A stretch of 64,000 bases of DNA from NCBI GenBank assembly GCA_964541695.1, contig CAZIRB010000002.1, forward strand, positions 13,463 to 77,462. Reading direction: 5' to 3'. Shown in pieces: positions 27,249 to 36,897 of this stretch. The stretch's first letter is position 1, and the number at the start of each line of letters is the position of its first letter. A program made the translations under genes and the position numbers. This stretch comes from CAZKGE01 sp964541695 (GTDB lineage: Bacteria; Bacillota; Clostridia; Christensenellales; CAG-138). The notes beneath the pieces were generated by a model. It had not been told where the DNA came from. It made no database searches and was given only the letters and a program-made list of their open reading frames with translations.

Positions 27249-27611
27249 TTATTGGGCGGGCTTCTCGTCGATGCGCTCGCGCACCTTGGCGGCTTTGCCG
27301 GCGCGGTCGCGCAGGTAGTACAGCTTGGCGCGGCGCACCTGGCCGTGGCGCATGATCTCGATCCTGCCGATGCGCGGGCTGTTGTACGGGAACGTCCGCT
27401 CGACGCCGACGCCGTACGAAATGCGGCGGACGGTGAACGACTTGCGCACGCCGCCGCCCTGCATCTTGATCACGACGCCCTCAAAGCTCTGCAACCGCTC
27501 GCGGCTGCCCTCGATGACCTTGACGAACACGCGGACGCTGTCGCCGATCTCGAGCTCCGGCAGGTCCGTGCGGATCTGCTCTTTTTCCAGTTCCTGAATG
27601 ATCTTTGACAT
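27249..27611 (-). CDS. rplS: 50S ribosomal protein L19
   Basis: L19 lies at the subunit interface of the ribosome. The 120-residue protein has the family features: PELEIGDSVRVFVKVIEGSRERLQSFEGVVI, GGGVRKSFTVRRISYGVGVERTFPYNSP and the C-terminal RAKLYYLRDRAGKAAKVRER. GGAGG lies 8 nt before the ATG. It follows trmD but has its own promoter and a leader of about 70 nt with two short hairpins, suggesting separate control. A terminator follows. Confidence 0.98.
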   Translation of the reverse strand: MSKIIQELEKEQIRTDLPELEIGDSVRVFVKVIEGSRERLQSFEGVVIKMQGGGVRKSFTVRRISYGVGVERTFPYNSPRIGRIEIMRHGQVRRAKLYYLRDRAGKAAKVRERIDEKPAQ

Positions 27612-27719
27612 TGAAATTGTCCTCCTTTTTTACAGGGCGTTCATATCCGGCAAAAGCCGAACAGCGGACCGTCCGTTGTCACAAGCGCGATTATAACACA
27701 ATAAAGCAACCGAATGCAA
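27612..27719 (-). promoter_or_regulatory. Promoter and structured leader of rplS
   Basis: TTGCAT at 27714-27719 and a perfect TATAAT at 27690-27695 are 18 bp apart. The transcript leader of about 70 nt contains an imperfect inverted repeat around CGGACGGTCCG (27665-27675) and a CGGC-TTTT-GCCG hairpin (near 27651) before GGAGG. The leader may carry autogenous L19 control; only the elements themselves are seen. Confidence 0.7.
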
Positions 27720-27779
27720 GGCCAACTTTCCCCGTTTTCGGGTAAAATCCGCCCCGGAGCCGGCCGTTTTCGGCGCGGC

Positions 27780-28490
27780 TTACGTTCCGCGCCGCCCGTC
27801 CTCGCCCTCACCGCCCTCCGTGGACGGCAGAAGATCCGGCCGGGCCGCCCGCGTTTTTTCGAGCGCGCGTTCCCGCCGCCATTTCTGAATGTTCGCGTGA
27901 TGGCCGGAGAGCAGAATCTCCGGCACCTGCATGCCGCGAAAGTCCGCGGGCCGCGTGTACTGCGGATATTCGAGCAGTCCCGCCGAAAACGACTCGTCCT
28001 CGGCGCTCTCGTCCGAGCCTAAAACGCCGGGGATGAAGCGCGAGACCGCGTCGAGCAGCACCATCGCGGGCAGCTCGCCGCCGGTGAGCACATAGTCGCC
28101 GATCGAGAGCTCCTCGTCAATGAGCGACAGGGCGCGCTCGTCCACGCCCTCGTAGTGGCCGCACAGCAGCAGCAGCCGCGGCAGCTGCGCCAGCTCCCGC
28201 GCGCGCGCGCTCGTCAGCGTCTTTCCGCGCGGCGTCAAAAGGATACGGTGCGCGCTTTCGCCGGAGAGCACCTGCTCGACGCAGTCGAATATCGGCTGCG
28301 CCATCATGACCATGCCCGCGCCGCCGCCGAACGGGTAGTCGTCGGTCTTTTTGTGCTTGTTGTCGGCGTAGTCTCGGATGTTGTGCGTGCGCACGTCAAG
28401 AAGCCCCGCCGCACGGGCGCGGCCGAGCATGCTCGCGTCGAGCACACCGGGAAACATCTCCGGAAACAGCGTGAGGATGTCAATCCGCAT
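27780..28490 (-). CDS. trmD: tRNA (guanine-N1-)-methyltransferase TrmD
   Basis: TrmD methylates G37 next to the anticodon with S-adenosylmethionine and prevents frameshifting. The 236-residue SPOUT-family protein shows MRIDILTLFPEMF, YPFGGGAGMVMMAQPI, LTPRGKTL, LLLCGHYEGVDER and the knot motif SIGDYVLTGGELPAMVLLDAVSRF. Its start overlaps the end of rimM by 11 bp. This is the standard rpsP-khpA-rimM-trmD-rplS block. Confidence 0.97.
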   Translation of the reverse strand: MRIDILTLFPEMFPGVLDASMLGRARAAGLLDVRTHNIRDYADNKHKKTDDYPFGGGAGMVMMAQPIFDCVEQVLSGESAHRILLTPRGKTLTSARARELAQLPRLLLLCGHYEGVDERALSLIDEELSIGDYVLTGGELPAMVLLDAVSRFIPGVLGSDESAEDESFSAGLLEYPQYTRPADFRGMQVPEILLSGHHANIQKWRRERALEKTRAARPDLLPSTEGGEGEDGRRGT

Positions 28491-28998
28491 AGACGGCGAC
28501 CTCCGCGAGCGCGTCCGCGTCGAACACGATGCGCTTTCCCGCTAGGTCCACCGTGGCGAGTACGCGCTTGAGCGCGGGAACGAGCAGCCTGCCGCCGTCG
28601 ATCTCGTAGACGTCGTTGGCCGGCAGCGAGAGCACGTCCGTTACGCGCCCGAGCCTCCGCCCCGCCGTGTCCAGCGCCTCGCAGCCGACGAGGTCCGCGA
28701 CAAAATACGAGTCGGGCGCGAGCGTGACCGCATGCGCGCGATCGACACAGAGGTACGCGCCGCGCAGCTTCTCGGCCTCGTCGCGCGTATCGATCCCCGC
28801 AAGCTGGAGAGACACGCCGTCGTTCAGCAGCTGGGCCTGTAAGACCGCCACCGGTCGGTAGCTGCCGCCCTGCTCGACGAACACCTCGGCCAGATCCAAA
28901 AACCGACGCGGGTCGTCCGTCGTCGGGACGACCTTAATCGCGCCGCGCACGCCGTGCGCGCGCACGACGGCGCCGATGCGGAGATAGTCGCTATTCAA
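28480..28998 (-). CDS. rimM: Ribosome maturation factor RimM
   Basis: RimM binds S19 and helps assemble the 30S head. The 172-residue protein has the N-terminal barrel (RIGAVVRAHGVRGAIKV) and the C-terminal PRC-barrel (YFVADLVGCEALDTAGRRLGRVTDVLSLPANDVYEI). The best start is a TTG at 28998: it lies 4 nt after GGAG and overlaps the khpA stop by 8 bp. Codons upstream of this are an alternative frame of khpA. Confidence 0.94.
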   Translation of the reverse strand: MNSDYLRIGAVVRAHGVRGAIKVVPTTDDPRRFLDLAEVFVEQGGSYRPVAVLQAQLLNDGVSLQLAGIDTRDEAEKLRGAYLCVDRAHAVTLAPDSYFVADLVGCEALDTAGRRLGRVTDVLSLPANDVYEIDGGRLLVPALKRVLATVDLAGKRIVFDADALAEVAVYAD

Positions 28999-29221
28999 CG
29001 ATCTCCACCATGTATTTTTTGTCCTCGCGCACGGAGGTGGCCTTGACCACGGTGCGGATAGCCTTGGCGATGCGGCCCTGCCGGCCAATCACCTTGCCCA
29101 TGTCACCCTCCGCCACGCGCAGCTCGATGACCGTGCAGTCGCCGTCCTCTTTGGTGGACACCTGCACCGCCTCCGGATGGTCGACGAGGCTCTCGGCGAT
29201 AAATTTGACGAGCTCTTCCAT
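28991..29221 (-). CDS. khpA: KH domain RNA-binding protein KhpA
   Basis: A 76-residue single KH-domain protein. The type II KH motif reads VIGRQGRIAKAIRTVVKA, with a conserved start MEELVKFIAESLVDHP. In Streptococcus and related bacteria KhpA pairs with KhpB (EloR/Jag) to bind RNA and influence cell elongation; khpB is not in this window. It lies between rpsP and rimM, as in other Firmicutes (ylqC). The Shine-Dalgarno sequence before the ATG is weak, so expression may be coupled to rpsP. Confidence 0.92.
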   Translation of the reverse strand: MEELVKFIAESLVDHPEAVQVSTKEDGDCTVIELRVAEGDMGKVIGRQGRIAKAIRTVVKATSVREDKKYMVEIVE

Positions 29222-29226
29222 ATTCT

Positions 29227-29469
29227 TCAGCTGATCGCGCCGCTCTTTTTGAGCAGGGCGCGGACCGTGTCCGAAGGCTGGGCGCCGTTCTTGACCCACT
29301 CCGCCGCGCGCTCGTTGTTGACCTTGAGCTCGATCGGCTCGGTCAGCGGGTTATAGTAGCCGAGCTCCTCGACGAAGTCGCCGTCGCGCGGCGCGCGCGA
29401 GTCCGCCACGACGATGCGGTAATACGGGGCCTTCTTCGCGCCCATCCTGCGCAGTCTGATCTTGAGCAT
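29227..29469 (-). CDS. rpsP: 30S ribosomal protein S16
   Basis: S16 stabilises the 5' domain of 16S rRNA. The 80-residue protein begins MLKIRLRRMGAKKAPYYRIV and contains DSRAPRDGDFVEELGYYNPLTEP, both diagnostic. GGAGG lies 11 nt before the ATG at 29469; codons further upstream come from the ffh-rpsP intergenic space. It opens the rpsP-khpA-rimM-trmD block after ffh. Confidence 0.98.
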   Translation of the reverse strand: MLKIRLRRMGAKKAPYYRIVVADSRAPRDGDFVEELGYYNPLTEPIELKVNNERAAEWVKNGAQPSDTVRALLKKSGAIS

Positions 29470-29533
29470 ACGTTTTTGTTCCTCCAACTTTCCTGTTTCT
29501 TCTGTATTTCGAAAACGGTATTTCCGTTGTTCG

Positions 29534-30854
<1,321 letters not shown>

Positions 30855-30865
<11 letters not shown>

Positions 30866-31211
30866 CTTCGTCCTCCCAGCACGCCGCCACCGCGGCAATT
30901 TTGCCGAGCAGCTCCGCCTGTTCCGTTTCGGTAAGCCGCAGCCGTTCCGCGGCGGCGGTCAGTTCCCGCAGCGCCAGCCGCATCGCGTCGTATTTTTGCA
31001 TGAGGCCGAGCGAAGCCTCGAACGCGTGCAATTGCTGCTCGCTGCGCGCGATCGCGTCGCGCACCGCCTGGCGCGAAACGCCCTCGCGCTCCGCAATCTC
31101 CGAAAGCGAGCAGTCCTCGAACGCGTACTGCCGCAGCAGCTCGCTCTGCCGCGCGGTCAACAGCTTCCCGTATGCGTCGAGCAGCCTGCCGAGTTCCACC
31201 AAACGGTCCAT
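30855..31211 (-). CDS. ylxM: YlxM family helix-turn-helix protein (UPF0122)
   Basis: A 118-residue protein with an N-terminal sigma-70 region 4-like helix-turn-helix (LTARQSELLRQYAFEDCSLSEIAEREGVSRQAVRDAIARS) and a helical C-terminus. In several Firmicutes YlxM precedes ffh and has been reported to associate with SRP RNA/Ffh. Here it overlaps the ffh start by 11 bp, so the two are coupled. The helix-turn-helix residues of recognition appear intact, so DNA binding is possible. It is preceded by an unusual promoter-terminator overlap. Confidence 0.9.
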
Positions 31212-31231
31212 GCGCCGCGTTCCCCGCCATC

Positions 31232-31274
31232 AAAAAAAATCCCGCCTGTAAAGTAGTTTTCCTTTACAGACAGG
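31232..31274 (-). terminator. Intrinsic terminator directly downstream of the ylxM-ffh promoter
   Basis: A 13-bp stem with two G-U pairs (31241-31253 with 31262-31274, 8-nt loop) is followed after one A by eight T on the minus strand (31239-31232). It can end ftsY transcripts, but it also starts within a few bases of the expected start point of the promoter at 31278-31305. Confidence 0.8.
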
Positions 31275-31277
31275 AGT

Positions 31278-31305
31278 ATTATACCCGATACGCGCCTAAT
31301 GTCAA
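31278..31305 (-). promoter_or_regulatory. Consensus sigma-A promoter before ylxM-ffh
   Basis: TTGACA at 31300-31305 and TATAAT at 31278-31283, both perfect, with a 16-bp spacer. The expected start point near 31271 lies inside the 5' arm of the terminator hairpin that follows. Confidence 0.8.
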
Positions 31306-31310
31306 GCGTT

Positions 31311-32231
31311 TTATTCGGCCAAGCCCATCAATATCGCCTCGGCAAAGCGGTCCGCGTCGAACGGTTGCAGGTCGTCGATCCCCTCGCCCACGCCGATGAA
31401 GCGCACGGGCAAATGGAGTTTGTCGCAGACCGCCACGACGACGCCGCCCTTGGCGCTGCCGTCGATCTTGGTCAGGATCACGCCGGTGAGCTCGCATGCT
31501 TCCAAGAACGCCTGCGCCTGCGCGACAGCGTTCTGCCCGGTCGTAGCGTCGAGCACGAGCAGCGTCTCGCAAGGCACGTCCGGCAGTTCGCGCGCGATCA
31601 CGCGGCGGATTTTGGCCAGCTCCTGCATCAGGTTCTGCTTGGTATGCAGCCGCCCCGCCGTGTCGACGATTAAAAGGTCGCATTTTTTGGCCTTGTACGA
31701 CGCGGCCGCGTCGAACACAACGGCCGCCGGGTCCGCGCCCTCGCCGTGCCGCACGAGCGGTACGTTCGCGCGCTGTGCCCAGGCCGAGAGCTGCTCCGCC
31801 GCCGCCGCGCGGAACGTGTCCGCCGCGGCCAGCATGGGTTTGCGCCCTCTCTCGCGGTACTGGTGCGCGATCTTACCGATCGAAGTGGTCTTGCCTACGC
31901 CGTTGACGCCGACGATGAGCAGCACCGCGGGACCAGAGTCCGCGGCGAGCGCGCCGGACGGCCGCACGGCGTCCGCAATCAGCGTAACAAGCGCGGCCTT
32001 TGCCTCCGTGCGCATCACGGTGCGGTCCTGACGGAGCCGCGTCCGCAGCGCGGCGATCAGCTTCTCCGTTGTTTCAACGCCCATGTCGGAAAGGATCATC
32101 GCCTCCTCGAGCTCGTCGAAAAATTCGTCATCGACGCGCTCGTCGGCATGGAACACGCGCGAGATCAGATTCTCGCGCGTTTTGCCGAGGCCGCGCGCGA
32201 GCTTCTCAAAAAAACCGATGTTCTTCTCCAT
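31311..32231 (-). CDS. ftsY: Signal recognition particle receptor FtsY
   Basis: The membrane-associated SRP receptor GTPase. The 306-residue protein has a short N-terminal helix (KNIGFFEKLARGLGKTRENL), the N domain, and the G domain with VGVNGVGKTTSIGKIAHQ, DTFRAAAAEQL, VDTAGRLHTKQNLM and LTKIDGSAKGGVV. The long acidic A domain seen in E. coli is absent, as is usual in Firmicutes. The ATG overlaps the smc stop by 1 bp (TGATG), so translation is coupled. Confidence 0.97.
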   Translation of the reverse strand: MEKNIGFFEKLARGLGKTRENLISRVFHADERVDDEFFDELEEAMILSDMGVETTEKLIAALRTRLRQDRTVMRTEAKAALVTLIADAVRPSGALAADSGPAVLLIVGVNGVGKTTSIGKIAHQYRERGRKPMLAAADTFRAAAAEQLSAWAQRANVPLVRHGEGADPAAVVFDAAASYKAKKCDLLIVDTAGRLHTKQNLMQELAKIRRVIARELPDVPCETLLVLDATTGQNAVAQAQAFLEACELTGVILTKIDGSAKGGVVVAVCDKLHLPVRFIGVGEGIDDLQPFDADRFAEAILMGLAE

Positions 32232-35200
32232 CAGGATACCTCCTCAAAGCGGGCGGACACGATCTTGCTGACGCCCTTCTCCTCCATGGAGACGCCGTAC
32301 AGCGTGTCGCAGACCTCCATGCTGCCCTTGCGGTGCGTGATGAGGATGAACTGCGTGCCGCCCGAATAGGACTTGATAAAGTCCGCAAACCGCGATACGT
32401 TCGCTTCGTCGAGCGAGGACTCGATCTCGTCGAGCAGACAGAACGCCGGGGGCTTGAGCCGCAGCATCGCAAACAGCAGCGCGATGGCGGTCAGCGCGCG
32501 CTCGCCGCCCGAGAGGAGTGACAGCAGCTGCAGCTTCTTGCCCGGCGGCTGCGCGATGATGTCGATCTCGCAGTTCAACGCGTCGCGCTCGTCGGCCAGC
32601 CGCAGCTCCGCGTACCCGCCGCCGAACAGCTCGCAGAACACCCCGGTGAAGTTTTGCTGGATCAGAGCGAACTGTTTCTTAAACTCCGCCTCCATGGTTT
32701 TGGTCAGCTCGACGATCAGCGACTCCAGGTCCGCCTTGGCCATGGTCAGGTCGTCGCGCTGCGCGGACAGCGACGCGTGCCGCTCGCTCACCGCCTTGTA
32801 ATCCTCGATCGCGGCGACGTTGATCTCGCCGAGCGCGCGGATCTCGCCCTTGAGCTCCGCGATGCGCGCGTTTGTGTTGCCGATTGCGATCTCGCGGCGA
32901 AGCGGCAGCGCGTTTTCGTACGTCAGCGAGTATTCTTCCCAGATATGGTTCTGCATTGCCGAAAGCTCCATCTCGAGCCGGCTTTTGTTCATCTCCTGCT
33001 TATGCAGCCGCTCGGTGAGCTCGCGCGACTCGCTAAGCAGCCCCTCGCGCTGCGCGCGCAGCGCGGAGAGCGCGTCGGCAAGCTGCGCCCGCTCGTCCTC
33101 AAGCGCCTGCTGCGCCTTCTTCCGTTCCGCCGCAACGCCCTGCTCCGTCGCAACCGAGGCCTGCATCTGCTCAAGCCGCGCACCCGCCGCGTCGATCTGC
33201 TCTTTTAGTGTGAGCAGCTCGGCGTCGAGCGCCAAAACGCGCTTTCTGCCCTCGTCCAGCTCGCGCTGCAGCCGTTTTTTCTCGCTTGCCGCGGCGTCGC
33301 GCTCCTTGGCCAGCGCCATGCGGCGCACGCGCAGCTCCGTGATGGCCGCGTTCTGTTCCTCGCGTTCGGCTCGGAGCGCGGCAAGCGCCTGCTGCGCCTT
33401 TGCCACGTCCTCGCGCGTGCACGCGTTGCCCTGCTCGATATCCGTCTGCAGCGTGGCCGCGCGCTCGCGCTCCGCGGCAAGCTCCGCGAGGTTCTCGAGG
33501 ATACCGTCGCGCTCCTCGGCCAGCTTCTCGAGCGCGGCGCGGTTCTCCGAGATGTCGCGCAGAATGATTTCGGTCCGCTCATTCTGCTTGGCCAGGTCGA
33601 TCTCGCGCCCATGCAGCTCGCCGCGGACACCGTCGATCTCGGCGCCGAGCAGCAACAGCTCGTTCTTACCCCGCTCGACGTCGGCAAGCAGCGCGGTCTT
33701 CTTCTGTTCCGTCGCGCGAATGGCCTCCATCAGTTCCGCCATCTCGCGCTCACGCCCGAGCAGCGAGAACGACCGCTTCTTCTGGCTGCCGCCGCTCATC
33801 GAGCCGCCCGTGCTGATGATGTCGCCGTCGAGCGTCGCGATATGGAATGCGCCGCCAGAGCGCTTCTTGAGCCGCACGCCGCTGTCGAGGTCCTTTACAA
33901 TCGCCGTGCGGCCGAGCAGAAAGCCGACCGCGGGCGCAATCTTTTTATCGAATGTGATCAGCTCGCTGGCTAGGCCGATGCAGCCTTCCGCATTCAGCAG
34001 CGCGCGCTCCTGCGGCGTGGGCGTCTGAACGCGCAGAAGCGAGAGCGGCAAAAGCGTCGCGCGGCCGTAATCCTTCTTGCGCAGGTACTCGATGACGTAC
34101 TGCGCGTCCTCGGGCGTCTCGGTGACGATGTTCTGCAACGACGAGCCGAGCGACATGGAAATCGCCGTCTCGTACTCCTTCGGCACGCGGACAAGCTCCG
34201 CGACCACGCCGACCATCGCGCGCGAAAGCGCCGCGTCGTTTGCCGCGTCGCGCATCAAAAACTTGACGCTGTCGTAATAGCCCTCGCGCTGCCGCGCCAT
34301 GTCCGAGAGCACGGAGAAGCGCGACTGCTGGCTGCTCGCCGCCTGCTCGAGCTCGCGCACGCGCTGCTGCAGATTGCGGTAGGCCTGCTCTTTATCCGCC
34401 TGGCGCGACTGCGCGTCCGACAGGCGCTTCGCCGCGTCGTCGCGCTGCGCTTCCGCGCCCGATTGCGCCTCCTTGGCCGCGCGCAGCTCCTCGTCGAGCC
34501 GCCCGCCCTTTGCCTGGCAATCCTCCGTCTCCCGGGAAATATCGCCGATGCGCGCATTGAGCGCCGTGGCCATCGCGCCGGAATGCGTCACGCGGTTTCG
34601 CGCGTCCGACAGCCGGTTCATCGCCTCGATGATCGACGCCTTCATCGCCTCGAGCGCCGCTTCGCTTGTTTCGATCGTTTCGTCCGCCGCGGCAAGCGCG
34701 GCGGTCTTTTCCGCAATCTCCGCGTCCAGCCGGGAAAGTGCGACCGCGTCCGCCTCGTCGCCCTGCATCCGCTCCACCGCGGAGGACAGCTCCGCCGCCG
34801 TCCCAAGCAGCTTTTCGCGCTCCGCGCTGAGCCGCGCGCGCTCGGCGGCCGCGTTGTCGCGCCGCTCGATCAATACGTTGCACTCGCCCGTATGCGTCTC
34901 GACACCCGCGAGCATCGCCATCAGCGCGTTCTGCATCTCGAACAACTCCGCGTCGAGCGTGCGCGCGCGCGATTCGGCCTCCGCACACTGCGAAAGCAGC
35001 GCCTGCTCGCGCTCGCCGCAGCGCGCGGCGTCGGCGGCCATTTCGCGCATCGCGCCCGCAATCGCGGCAAGGCGCTCGTTCATGCGCTCGTACTGCGCCA
35101 AAAATAAATTGATCTCGAGGTCCCGCAGCTCGTCGCGCAGCTTGAGAAATTCGCGCGCGGCGCGGCTCTGTTCCTCGAGCGGGCCGAGCCTGGCAAACAG

Positions 35201-35791
35201 CTCCGCCAGGATGTCCTCGATGCGCTCGAGGTTCTTGCCGGTGCTCTCGAGCTTGCGCTCCGCCTCCTCCTTGCGCACGCGGTAGCGCATCACGCCGGCC
35301 GCCTCCTCGAGCGCGGTGCGGCGGTCGTTCGAGCGGTTGGCGAGTATCTCGTCCACCTTGCCCTGGCCGATGATCGAATAGCCGTCCTTGCCGATGCCGG
35401 TGTCGTGAAACAGGTCGGCGATGTCGCGCAGGCGGCACGGGTTCTTGTTGATGCAGTACTCGCTCTCGCCGGAGCGGTACACGCGCCTCGTCACGGCAAC
35501 CTCGGCAAACTCGATCGGCAGCTTGTGATCGGCGTTATCGAACGTCAGCGTAACCTCGCAGTAGGAGAGCGCCTTCTTCTGCTGCGTGCCGCCGAAGATA
35601 ACGTCCTCCATCTTTGCGCCGCGGAGCGCCTTTGCGCTCTGCTCGCCGAGCACCCAGCGCACCGCGTCCGCGATATTGCTTTTTCCGCTCCCGTTCGGGC
35701 CGATCACCGCGGTGATACCGTCGCCGAACACCAGTTCCGTCCGGTGCGCGAACGACTTAAACCCGATCAGGTCCAGTTTAACCAGCCGCAA
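32231..35791 (-). CDS. smc: Chromosome partition protein Smc
   Basis: The SMC ATPase that compacts and separates chromosomes with ScpA/ScpB. The 1186-residue protein has Walker A (VIGPNGSGKSNIADAVRWVLG), long coiled coils, a hinge around residues 520-620 (VVAELVRVPKEYETAISMSLG), and the C-terminal signature LLSGGERALTAIALLFA and Walker B PPAFCLLDEIESSLDEANV. The start is TTG with GGGAGG 5 nt upstream. Order rnc-smc-ftsY is as in Bacillus. scpA and scpB are not in the window. Confidence 0.98.
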   Translation of the reverse strand: MRLVKLDLIGFKSFAHRTELVFGDGITAVIGPNGSGKSNIADAVRWVLGEQSAKALRGAKMEDVIFGGTQQKKALSYCEVTLTFDNADHKLPIEFAEVAVTRRVYRSGESEYCINKNPCRLRDIADLFHDTGIGKDGYSIIGQGKVDEILANRSNDRRTALEEAAGVMRYRVRKEEAERKLESTGKNLERIEDILAELFARLGPLEEQSRAAREFLKLRDELRDLEINLFLAQYERMNERLAAIAGAMREMAADAARCGEREQALLSQCAEAESRARTLDAELFEMQNALMAMLAGVETHTGECNVLIERRDNAAAERARLSAEREKLLGTAAELSSAVERMQGDEADAVALSRLDAEIAEKTAALAAADETIETSEAALEAMKASIIEAMNRLSDARNRVTHSGAMATALNARIGDISRETEDCQAKGGRLDEELRAAKEAQSGAEAQRDDAAKRLSDAQSRQADKEQAYRNLQQRVRELEQAASSQQSRFSVLSDMARQREGYYDSVKFLMRDAANDAALSRAMVGVVAELVRVPKEYETAISMSLGSSLQNIVTETPEDAQYVIEYLRKKDYGRATLLPLSLLRVQTPTPQERALLNAEGCIGLASELITFDKKIAPAVGFLLGRTAIVKDLDSGVRLKKRSGGAFHIATLDGDIISTGGSMSGGSQKKRSFSLLGREREMAELMEAIRATEQKKTALLADVERGKNELLLLGAEIDGVRGELHGREIDLAKQNERTEIILRDISENRAALEKLAEERDGILENLAELAAERERAATLQTDIEQGNACTREDVAKAQQALAALRAEREEQNAAITELRVRRMALAKERDAAASEKKRLQRELDEGRKRVLALDAELLTLKEQIDAAGARLEQMQASVATEQGVAAERKKAQQALEDERAQLADALSALRAQREGLLSESRELTERLHKQEMNKSRLEMELSAMQNHIWEEYSLTYENALPLRREIAIGNTNARIAELKGEIRALGEINVAAIEDYKAVSERHASLSAQRDDLTMAKADLESLIVELTKTMEAEFKKQFALIQQNFTGVFCELFGGGYAELRLADERDALNCEIDIIAQPPGKKLQLLSLLSGGERALTAIALLFAMLRLKPPAFCLLDEIESSLDEANVSRFADFIKSYSGGTQFILITHRKGSMEVCDTLYGVSMEEKGVSKIVSARFEEVS

Positions 35792-35806
35792 GCATGCCTC
35801 CCGATC

Positions 35807-36532
35807 CTATTTTTCTTCCTGCGCGCAAAGCTTCTCGATGGCGGCCCGCGCCGCCTCCTGCCCCGCCGCCTGCTTGGACGCGCCCGCGCCTTCGCCGAGC
35901 ACCTCGCCGCCAAGCAGCACGCGCATCGTAAATTCTTTTTTATGCTCCGGGCCGGTCTCCGAAATCAGAACATATTCCGGGCCGGCGTTGTGCTCCTTCT
36001 GCACGTGCTCCTGCAGGCGCGTCTTATAGTCCTTGTCCGTCGTCTGCACGCACGCTTCCTCGAGCAGCCGGATCACGCGCGAGAGGATGAATTCGCGCGC
36101 CGCGTCCATGCCGCCGTCGACATAGATCGCGCCGATCAGCGCCTCGAGCGCATCGGACACGATCGACGGCTTCTCGCGCCCGCCGGTGACCTCCTCGCCG
36201 TGGCCTAGCCTAAGCGCCTCCGGCACGCCGAGCGCGCAGGCCGCGCGATACAGCGACTGCTCGCAGACGAGGCGCGCGCGCGCTTTCGTCATGTCGCCCT
36301 CCTGCATGCGCGGATTCGAGCGGTACAGCCGATCGCTCACGACGAGCTCGAGCACGGCGTCGCCCAAAAACTCCAGCCGCTCGTTGTGCAAGCTTCCCGC
36401 ACGCCGCCCGTCGCCCTTGACGAACGACGTATGCGTCAGCGCGGTAAACAGGAGCTCCTCGTCACAAAACGAGTACCCCAGCGCGCAAATGAGCCGCTCG
36501 ATTCCGGTTTCCGTCCGCTGCGTCACGTCCAT
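35807..36532 (-). CDS. rnc: Ribonuclease III
   Basis: RNase III cleaves double-stranded RNA in rRNA precursors and some mRNAs. The 241-residue protein has the catalytic signature NERLEFLGDAVLELVVSDRLY, the second acidic motif ALIGAIYVDGGMDAAR, and a C-terminal double-stranded RNA-binding domain (YKTRLQEHVQKEHNAGPEY to the end). It follows acpP across an intrinsic terminator, so its level may depend on read-through. Confidence 0.97.
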   Translation of the reverse strand: MDVTQRTETGIERLICALGYSFCDEELLFTALTHTSFVKGDGRRAGSLHNERLEFLGDAVLELVVSDRLYRSNPRMQEGDMTKARARLVCEQSLYRAACALGVPEALRLGHGEEVTGGREKPSIVSDALEALIGAIYVDGGMDAAREFILSRVIRLLEEACVQTTDKDYKTRLQEHVQKEHNAGPEYVLISETGPEHKKEFTMRVLLGGEVLGEGAGASKQAAGQEAARAAIEKLCAQEEK

Positions 36533-36551
36533 TTCCCGATCCGCCGATTAG

Positions 36552-36579
36552 AAAAAAGCCCGCACCGTTGGATGCGGGC
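36552..36579 (-). terminator. Intrinsic terminator between acpP and rnc
   Basis: A 7-bp GC-rich stem (36558-36564 with 36573-36579) followed on the minus strand by six T. Only about 20 nt separate it from the rnc start and no promoter is visible in between, so it probably lets some transcripts through. Confidence 0.8.
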
Positions 36580-36594
36580 ATCGGCCTGACTGAT

Positions 36595-36819
36595 TCAGTC
36601 CTTTTCCAGATACCCCACGATATCTGCGATCGTGTGGATCTTCGGCAGCTCCTCGTCCGGGATCTCCACGTCGAACTCCTGCTCGAGATCCATGATGAGC
36701 TCCACAATATCCAGAGAATCGGCCTTGAGGTCGTCGATGAGTCTGCTCTCCATCTGAACGGTCGCGGGGTCGATATCCAACTGCTTGGAGATGACCTCCC
36801 GAATCTTCTCAAAATACAT
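36595..36819 (-). CDS. acpP: Acyl carrier protein
   Basis: The small acidic carrier of growing fatty acyl chains. The 74-residue protein has the phosphopantetheine attachment Ser in LKADSLDIVELIMDLE and the usual four-helix pattern. A strong promoter with TTGACA lies directly upstream, and a terminator follows. The neighbours plsX and rnc give the Firmicutes order, but fabD and fabG, which often lie between plsX and acpP, are absent. Confidence 0.97.
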   Translation of the reverse strand: MYFEKIREVISKQLDIDPATVQMESRLIDDLKADSLDIVELIMDLEQEFDVEIPDEELPKIHTIADIVGYLEKD

Positions 36820-36868
36820 AATGATATCTACTCCTCGGTTTTGTTTATACGGATCCCATTCCGCATGT

Positions 36869-36897
36869 ATTCTATATGAACCGGCCTATGTTGTCAA
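36869..36897 (-). promoter_or_regulatory. Predicted sigma-A promoter for acpP
   Basis: TTGACA at 36892-36897 and TAGAAT at 36869-36874 with a 17-bp spacer. The -35 box overlaps the last codon and stop of plsX. Confidence 0.75.

Noticed and set aside
31212..31310. SRP RNA gene (ffs) near ffh
   Set aside because: The space holds only a promoter and a terminator; it is too short and lacks the GGUAA-type SRP RNA loop.
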